A DNA stretch of 64,000 nucleotides from Urechis unicinctus (Eukaryota; Annelida; Polychaeta; Xenopneusta; Urechidae): contig CM067349.1 in assembly GCA_034190875.2 (NCBI GenBank), positions 13,799,673 through 13,863,672 of the forward strand. Direction: 5' to 3'. The stretch's first letter is position 1; every line of letters starts with the position of its first letter. Under the pieces are notes generated by a model, which saw only the letters and a program-made list of their open reading frames with translations, searched no databases and had not been told where the DNA came from. The position numbers and the translations under genes are program-made. Positions 56,166 to 64,000 of the stretch are shown here, piece by piece.

Positions 56166-59100
56166 GGGGTAAATACATACTTATAGTGCAGCACCTTGAT
56201 TTTCGTAGTTGAAGATATAAGAAGCAGGAATATTTGAAGCCGCATCTGTGGTACTGCTATAACATAGTCTGCTACGATCATTGGCAGTAACAAGGAAAAT
56301 GTTGAGCTAAGATCCGACGGTATAGCAAAGTTGTCTACAGTTGGACGAGGACAGATGAAGTTGAGTTAATATGCCTCTGCTCAGTGAAATACGGGTAACT
56401 CTATAATCTAATCAATTCCGAATATATAATCTATAACTCATTCCCGCTTTGTGAGCACTATTCGCTACACATAGGAACGATCTGATTCTCCCAACAGATG
56501 CGTCATCGATGCAGTGAGTTGTTGTCCGAACAAAGACACATTCTATTTTCATATCCCTACCACGACTCATCTGCACATCACAACAACATACAAAAATTAT
56601 CAAACGCATGAAAAAAATTTTCGTCCCTGTACCCATGATTATATGACTCGGTCATACCTGAACAATGTGTATCGAAGTGGGTGGTCTTGCCAGCTGGCAT
56701 TAGACATCAAGGCACAGAACACACAAGATGCATTCAGTACGTACATCTTCACAACCTGAAACGCAGCCCTTGCTCTCATCTACCCGCATGGGACCAAAAT
56801 CTGTTGTATCTTCGGGCTATACTGACACTCCATTGTTGCGGGTGAAATGCCAGGTGACGATGCCAATAGCGAAAAAAAACCCAGGATGATGTTTATTTGT
56901 AAAAAAGCAGGAAAATATTATCAGCTGACTCTACATATGTACACATGTCGTGGGTATGATGACATCTCGCCACAAATTATCAGTCAATATGAAAAAGATT
57001 ATTTGAAGGGGTGTACGGTATCCGCATTTTCTCAAAGGAGCTGTTAGTGCATTGTCACGGGAACGAACGGCAAGTGAAGAAATCGATCAGCATAATACTC
57101 ATAATGGTACATTTTCAGTGTTTTGTTTCTTTAGAGCCACCATACATTAGCGCTGTCAAATGTGACATTACACCGCCTTGTTGATATCGCATGTGTGGCA
57201 AAAATTAGATGTTTGCTTATTATAGTAGACTGAGTAAAACAAAAGGCAAACTGAGTGCCGAGAATATTTACAATGCAGATTCCACATCGATTTAGTTTAG
57301 TCTCACCTGCTGACGTCGCCTCACGCGTCCGGGACGGATCAAATAAATTATGTAGCAGTTCTTCGGAGTCAATAAATGGTTTAGTTTATATGAAAGGGGC
57401 AGGTGGTGTTGTTTTAAGGCGTCGGTCTTCGCATTCTTTGACGTTTTCTATAACTTTCTACTCAGCTCAGAGACTTTAAACAAATAGAAACCAAAGGTAT
57501 AAACCTCACATAGATTTCGGCGACACAGTCTACCCAGATAATTTACATTATTACGAATATGGCGTTTGTTATTGCTTGTCATCGAGTGATTGAGGACACC
57601 CGCCAACATCAAGACGTAAAATGAAGCATCGCCCCACGAAAACGGATCATGCAAAAAACAACCTAATTACAGTCTTCAAATTACAGCTGTTATGTCAGAT
57701 ATTGTTATGAATATCGCTACTGAATGGACACAAAATAAAGAGATGGGGACATTTTGTAACAATTGGCGTCAAACACCGCATAACCAAACTATCCACTTTT
57801 TAAACATATCCGACCCTCAGATTGAATAGCTAAATATTGTCAGTAAGCGTGCTGCTACTAAAATGATTTAAGGATTCCAGTCATAGACAAATACGGTAGT
57901 CTTTCACTCCTTAACTGTATGAATTGCGTATAGAATCAAGTTATCTCGCGGTTGTGAGTTTTAGACAATGCGCTGTCAAATCCTAAGATCGGGACATCGG
58001 CATTGTCTCAACGCCGACCTTTGAATTAGATAAGGTGGTGAATTGTATATCTAACTGTGGCGTTATTGGTTCCCAAAAAATAGTGTAAGGCGGATAGGCG
58101 CGTCGAGTTCTTTGTTGTATAGATTATATTGTCAAGTAACTGGTCTAGTTGGCAATGGAAATGTGTTTATGTCTATCTGACCGGAGCTCCGAACAATTTC
58201 GATATTGCTGTTCTCACAGTATTGCATCAATAATACATCACTGAGAACGTGGTCAGGTTACCGGTATTCGATCAAACGTTTGAAGTCCTTGTGTAGCTTA
58301 TTATTGAAAGTGTTTGTGCATATTAGCATTCTAAACTTATTACTCAGTTAAGGGTGTTGGCTAGTAATTTTTACAGTGATATTTGTGACCTTATTCATTT
58401 CCATATATCGTTTGAGTTAGGATTTCTTTCAACACAATGGTCGGGGCAATGGCCAGAATATATCCGAGCACCGTTTGGTAAGATGGTAACACCAGCGTTG
58501 AATAGTGCATTTTGTTCCCTCCTTATATTCAGCGAATAAGTTTTTTAACCATTTATGCAAATGATTTTGTAACTGGCTTCAAAATACGTTTGTAAACTGG
58601 TTACCATCAAACCATCGTGATATGAAGTTTTTTTGTTTACTCACTTTAACGCATTGTTTTGTGAATATTAACATTTCTGATAACCTATCAAATCCGCTAT
58701 TTTAGCCAAAGCTCGAAAGCCGTTTTCAAACAATCAACTCAAGCTTCAACTGATAGATTATTGTAAGAGCCAATTTAAATTGATGAATCCACCTCAATAT
58801 TTGGCGTCAAGCGCAGCAACAATCCCCAAATGCTCTGTCAATAGACGCGACCAGAATGTTATCTAATCAGATGTAGTTCAAAGCCGAAAACCTAAGAGCA
58901 ACTTAGTATAGATTTAGACCTTCCGTGACGTCTATATTAGCATTCTGGTTATGCCATCTGTAGTTATCAACCCTATCTGTTGTGAATCAGAAATACCTAG
59001 CCAGTGTACATACGCAGCATGTAGCCTATGTAGTGATAACAGTCCGGCATTAACATCATCCCGCCATAGTCATTAAGAGCCACACCAGAAGACGACAATG

Positions 59101-61024
59101 AGTGACTCAATCAACGCAGATATATCATGGGCACAGTTTTATGTACGGGACACCTGCAAATGTTAGTTCAAGGCATTTTATAGTTGTTGTATATCAGTTA
59201 TGAATATTTGATGAGATTTATACTTTAGCCGATGAGTTCAATGGTAAATAGAATGAAACGTAAGTTAAAGGATCCATCCCAGAATTAAAGGTACCTAATG
59301 TTTACCCGAATGGAACTCACAAATGAGTGTCGATTGCCAAAAATAAAGTAAGAGGTCGGGGCAATGAAGTTTGCGTGTTCTTAATAGACAAAGTGTCTTT
59401 TACTGCACAGAGCCCAAACACTAATAAACGCCATTATGCTGACTTATTGGGTCATAAATCCAAGTGACCCTTCCACCTAATGGGTCGCTTTAATGAATGA
59501 ATATATGCATCATAATATCAGTTTATTCGTGGAGATCATAACCAAACTCGCTGAAAGCATATCGCGTTAAGTATGCACCTCTAGTATCTATTTATTATAT
59601 ACAGTGATTTTTTCTTCATTTCCTCATCCAGTAGCCCACGACATATGCATAATTTTCTCATTTAAAGAATTAAATGATTGATCATATGCCATACTTCTCT
59701 TGATTGTGCCTCGACTTGCCCAGCTATCAAATGTCACGAGACCCCTCTCCACCGACGGATACAGTATTTAGCGTCCCTCTGACCCCATCGCTCATTAGAC
59801 GGCTGATGATGGGGTCGAGTTAATTCTATCCTGCCTTTTTCTCTGTATGTGTCAGACCGACGCTAATGCACAACGTATAAGCTCAGCGCAGCTAAAACTA
59901 TACGTGCCAGAATTATGTCAGGGTCAGGGTCTAGCATTATGGCGCAATCAGAGTTGATTGCATATATAGATCTACACCGAGCTATATACGCAATAAATCA
60001 CGTTTATTGGTTGCACTCAGGCAATCAACAGCATAGCCGCCCTATTCTCCACCATCTCCGTATTTGTGTGCCAAGATTGAATGAATGATGTCTACAGGAG
60101 GATTGATGTTAGCGAAGATTATAAGCTAAGTTGATACAATACATGCGCAAATACGAATCACTGTTCATGCATTGATCGCATGTTTATTATGCTTATTGGC
60201 TGACTTTTTGGCAGTTTTGCATTCTCCATTTTATGTTAATGGTTCAACGTTTGCATTTTAACATTAAAATAATTTAATATTGTTTGTTAGGCTGTTTTAC
60301 CTACATGGCTGTGTTTAATTTATGACTTTTGGCTGTCTTCTTTATTTGCTGACATTGCTTTTTATCAGTGTGTAAATGTAAACGGCTTTGCGTTGTTATA
60401 CATATTCGGTATTTGCGACAGATAGGTGGTTATGATGCATAACTATACTTATTAATGTCATTCCCGCGTGTCAAAACAAATGCCGACACTCCACACCAGA
60501 TAACCAGAGTCACGGCCAACTTGTTTTGCAATGTACCTCACACCTTATTCGATGGATGTTTCCTCTTGACGGAACAAGCCTGGTTGATGCAGAATTTATC
60601 AAACTCCTATGCGTACTTAATACCATCGTAGCAGTACAACAGCGAAGTAGACAAATGATACAAGAAAGATAAAGATACTATACAATCGAAAAACGTAATG
60701 TACGGATAGCAGTACAGAGTGCATACCTAATAGTGAACATAAATTGATCGTTATATGTAACCCTTGTTTAATACTACTTGAATTCATTGCATTCCTTAAA
60801 CTCTATTATTTTCATGAATCGCAGGTATAATTGTTTGGCAATGAACTCTTGCTATAATTGCGGAACATTCATGGTTAGATTGCGCGTGCTGCTTATTGCA
60901 AGAGTAATGCAATTACAGCCAGTTCTCAATATACACCTTGTAAAATTTGATTAAGCACGCCACAAGAAAAACAACGTGACATGTACATTTATATTTTCAC
61001 GCCATGTTTGATATCATATAGGTT
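56165..61024. other. AT-rich stretch, no gene seen
   Basis: Positions 59290-59420 (ACCGAATGGAACT-like start, then GCAATG-AGTTTGCGTGTT) resemble the left edge of family C. A perfect 9-bp inverted repeat is at 59781-59816. No coding frame is supported. Confidence 0.4.
59781..59816. repeat. Inverted repeat, 9-bp stem
   Basis: GACCCCATC (59781-59789) and GATGGGGTC (59808-59816) are exact reverse complements separated by 18 bp. No T-run or gene context supports a terminator role. Confidence 0.7.
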
Positions 61025-61124
61025 NNNNNNNNNNNNNNNNNNNNNNNNNNNNNNNNNNNNNNNNNNNNNNNNNNNNNNNNNNNNNNNNNNNNNNNNNNNN
61101 NNNNNNNNNNNNNNNNNNNNNNNN
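61025..61124. other. Assembly gap, 100 N
   Basis: Exactly 100 unknown bases. Frames touching the gap cannot be judged. Confidence 0.99.
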
Positions 61125-62978
61125 CTCGCAATAGTGGTCTCAGAAATGTTTCACGTGACATTGGTGGATGACCTGCATTGGAAAACTAATCCCATCACAT
61201 TTATGGCAGCTGTTTTGTCATTGTTGTACACTGCATTGAAAAGTGATTTGATGTTTCATTCGGTTGAATATGCGCTTATATCATCACAAATATGTATATT
61301 GGTGGTGTTTAATACCATTAAAACGGATTTTAAACAATCTGATGATAATGTAGGTTGAAAACATGTCGATATTAGTTATGTATGTAACCACAGTAGTTCT
61401 ATCTTTGTAACATACTTTGCGCACTTCATGTCGTGTGGTTTTCAATGTGAGCCCCAAGGGGAGAAGTGTTGGCATTAGTGTCCCAAACATTTAAATATTT
61501 TCCTCAGCACATCGTCATATATTCGCCAGTGCAACAGTTGGATTTATTTAGCTGGGAGTGTCATAAAAACAAAATAAAGTACGTTGGGTGTCATTCACTT
61601 GCTGTTTGCTTCATGGCGCCTAGTATATGGAAGATGCAAGAATATTGCGCTTATACTTTAAATCAAATTGAACGCGTAACGTTTCACACAACGACTGATC
61701 GAGGCATTGCGATATAGCTACCATGCTCTAAACAAGTGTAGTAAAAGTACTACTTTTGTACAGCTATCAGAGCTGCTTAATGCCTTAGGTATCAAACTTA
61801 TTCTCAAACTATTTGACGTTTTTCTATCAACTTGCAAAATTTACCTCGAACGAAATAAAGTTCAAATACGAGAGGCAAGTGTGAATTTCTGCAATGCGCA
61901 TTCCGTGAGGGCTTCATATCAGGATAATAAGTAAATCCTATGTGTCTATCTGCTTGCGACATCACAGCTTAGCAATATCCTAACAACAGCCCATACTTAG
62001 AAGCTCAATTGAACAGATACAGTAACTACCATCCTCGAAGTAATTGCTACCGCTTTACATTACCAGGTTATGGCAACATTTGCATTCTACAAGCCAAGCA
62101 ATGAATCTAAAGAAGCTTCATTTCGCGATAGAGCTCAATTTCTTTCCATTAATTCTTCTTTAAGGTTGCTGGAACTCCAAATGGCTTTATCTATTTGTCT
62201 CGCTGCACTTAACCAATACCAAATAAAGCTCTATTAGTTTCGTATTTGCAGCAATCTGAACAATAGCGAGGAAATCCGATTTTATAACTTCAGAAGGCAC
62301 GGTCAGAGATTCGATACATTACTCATGCATCACATAAGCTGACACTTTATTATCATAGAAGAATTATTCAGTTAGTTGCAATGTTCAAACGTTGCTTGCT
62401 ATCTTTCGGACAATTACACTGCAAGGGCCTGCACAGTTTTTATATACGGAACATAGGGTCTCGCGACAAAATGAAATAACATGTAGTTTCGGAAATTATA
62501 AACCTATTAATTCAAACTCTGGCAGCGTAGCAAGTCGCGTAGGATTCATAATCAAACGCGATATATCAATCAGATGAGTTTCTGGCGGCATGGCAGATAA
62601 GACATGTGAGAGATAAGACATATATGGAGTTGATTAATGGGCTTATTTATAAGAAGCTTACATCGCGCACAGCAAAGTTTTTTTTGGAGGGAGACAACCA
62701 CCCAGGCTAGGCTGACCAGCTTGGCCACCCCCACCCAAAGGGTTTTTGTGTTACGAATATACAAATGCTAAAACAAATTAACATACCAGATGCTTTGCAC
62801 CAACCTCAGTTGAAATCCATAGATCAGAGTTGCCACAATGAGCAATACAAGAATAGCACTACTTTAACACAAATAACTGATGATAACAAAAATGAAAGAG
62901 ATAATAATGTCAGAGTACAGAAAAAACAGCTGGACAAAAAAACCAATGAGAGCTAGGAATCATAAACCTCAGTTGACA
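61125..62978. other. AT-rich stretch, no gene seen
   Basis: Several short plus-strand frames have no recognised content. A GC-richer patch at 62690-62750 contains GGCCAAGCTGGTCAGCCTAG on minus. It faintly recalls a tRNA A-box, but no B-box follows. Confidence 0.4.
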
Positions 62979-63253
62979 TTATTCGAACAGGTCCCGAGGC
63001 TGGCAGACAGCTGAACCTGATCCCAGAACGGAGCGTGCAGGAGGGTGTCCAGTAGAAGGCGAAGAGCTTTGAGCAGCAGCAAGATCCAAGACAATGGCTT
63101 GCATTTGGTCCATTTTCTCTCGCATGACTTGCAATTGAGACGCAATGTCGATCTTGACTGAGACTTGTAGAGGATCGACAGCAGATTTCTTTGACTTGGG
63201 TCCAGCCACGTAGCAGATGGTTTCCTCTTACGACCTCGGGTTGATGTAGACAT
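62979..63253 (-). pseudogene. Gag-like or unassigned basic/coiled-coil ORF, frameshifted
   Basis: On the minus strand an ATG at 63253 opens MSTSTRGRKRKPSAT. A second frame then continues AGPKSKKSAVDPLQVSVKID and IASQLQVMREKMDQMQAIVL to a stop at 62979, with a Ser/Pro-rich tail. The basic N-terminus plus amphipathic helix (L-x-x-M-x-x-K-M-x-x-M) resembles the start of some retroelement Gag proteins or of DNA-binding cofactors, but no family-defining motif is present. The GC-richer composition stands out from the flanks. A one-base shift near 63209 separates the parts, so it is broken or spliced. The tandem array at 63619 lies upstream of its start and could be the 5' region of the same element, which is inference. 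Confidence 0.4.
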
Positions 63254-63618
63254 CTGCAGCTCTTGCAATTAAACGGCAAAGTAACTGCAGAAAATGATGG
63301 GCATAACCGGACCATTTCTAACAAAATTTGTTATAGAACGAGGCCATTGAGCCGTTAGATAGAGCCTAAATTAATCTAGAAGAGAGACATTGTAAAGCAT
63401 AAGTAGTTATAGGTAACAGCCACATAATGTAATTGGTGATAAAGGCCAAGAGAAGACAAGCGGTGATGAAGATCAATAAATATCGAATACATAATTGAAT
63501 AAAGTACCAGCCTACGAGGATCATGCCTAAAATTATATAAACTAGGCCAAGGCACTCAGATAGACATAAGCTGGCATGAATAATAGTTGCAAAATAGTAT
63601 TGACCCCAAAGTCTTCTA
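63254..63618. other. AT-rich spacer with hydrophobic minus frame
   Basis: A minus-strand frame at 63366-63653 is very hydrophobic (three stretches such as LGLVYIILGMILVGWYF). AT-rich DNA readily gives such frames and no homologue is recognised, so it is not called as a gene. Confidence 0.4.
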
Positions 63619-64000
63619 AGCATGAGTTTACGGAAAAATAACGGCCAGGCCAAAAAAGGGGGCTACGTGACAGACAAGCTCACGGAAAATAATGAGACCG
63701 ATATCTCGAACTTGAAACAGAAGCTCAGGGAAAATAAAAGCCCCGGCCAAAGGTAAAGGCCGTTACAAAAAGACAAAAAGGGAAGGGGCACCATCGTGAA
63801 ACATAAGCTCACGGGAAAAAATATATAAAGCCAGGCTAAGAGAGATCAGGAATTATAAGCCGGGGAAAAATATCACATAGAGACCTAAGTCCCAAAAAGG
63901 AAGCATAAGCTGTTAAAGATAATAGAGGCCTAGCCAAAGATGTTACAAGGTACACTCCCATAAGAAAAAGGTATAAAACAGCAGAAACAGACGCACGGTA
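63619..64000. repeat. Degenerate tandem repeat of about 50-bp units, cut by the window edge
   Basis: Units follow the pattern CATAAGCTCACGGAAAATAA, a GGCC-AGGCCAAA segment and a short tail. They start near 63619, 63672, 63715, about 63800, 63850, 63900 and 63950. Similarity is plain in the AAGCTCACGGAAAAT core, weaker in the tails, and one unit has about 35 bp extra. The array reaches the end of the window, so its true length is unknown. Confidence 0.65.

Noticed and set aside
63366-63653. Hydrophobic 95-codon minus-strand frame with possible membrane segments
   Set aside because: AT-rich codons give Ile/Leu/Phe/Tyr-rich frames by chance, and no homologue or context supports a gene.

Overview
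The window looks like intergenic or gene-poor DNA from an animal nuclear genome. It is strongly AT-rich, has two assembly gaps of exactly 100 N (3922-4021 and 61025-61124), long (AT)n microsatellites, degenerate minisatellites, a decayed non-LTR reverse transcriptase, and no bacterial gene layout. CpG is not obviously depleted. The non-LTR relic and one possible first exon resemble families common in marine invertebrates such as cnidarians, sponges, molluscs or lancelets, but the species cannot be named from this sequence. No complete host gene can be supported.

Layout. At 455-2780 lies a GC-rich mobile-element relic (element 1). At 45350-48496 lies a 3.15 kb GC-rich element (element 2) with near-identical 93-bp terminal inverted repeats flanked by TA. 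The right end of element 1 matches the terminal repeat of element 2, so they belong to one family. Both carry decayed ORFs with a Psq-like helix-turn-helix, and element 1 also has a cysteine/histidine knuckle. Element 2 appears to hold three gene remnants: a minus-strand helix-turn-helix and coiled-coil gene, a divergent plus-strand gene, and a convergent minus-strand gene that starts with a charged coiled coil. No transposase of a known superfamily was recognised in either element.

Between and beyond the elements, much of the AT-rich DNA consists of old, diverged repeats copied within the window. The clearest are 10.9-11.5 kb against 12.3-12.8 kb, 34.3-36.1 kb against 42.1-44.4 kb, a family at 18.6, 35.6, 40.6, 44.2 and 49.6 kb, a family at 21.5-22.6, 30.7-31.8, 36.3, 48.8 and 59.3 kb, and 26.8 kb against 38.1 kb. 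Tandem arrays are 20 bp x4 (2647), 37 bp x5 (9147), 24 bp x7 (17025), about 50-bp units at the right edge (63619-64000), and five long AT arrays.

The best host-gene signals are a possible first coding exon on the minus strand at 40102-40253 with a GTAAGT donor and a CpG-containing, CRE-bearing promoter-like stretch behind it (40330-40470), and a weaker acidic coding remnant at 39345-39881. A protein-like fragment lies at 33264-33440, just before the non-LTR relic at 33540-34270. A gag-like or otherwise unassigned ORF with a basic and coiled-coil composition lies at 62979-63253 next to the right-edge tandem array.

All repeat relationships were found by eye and no alignment was run.
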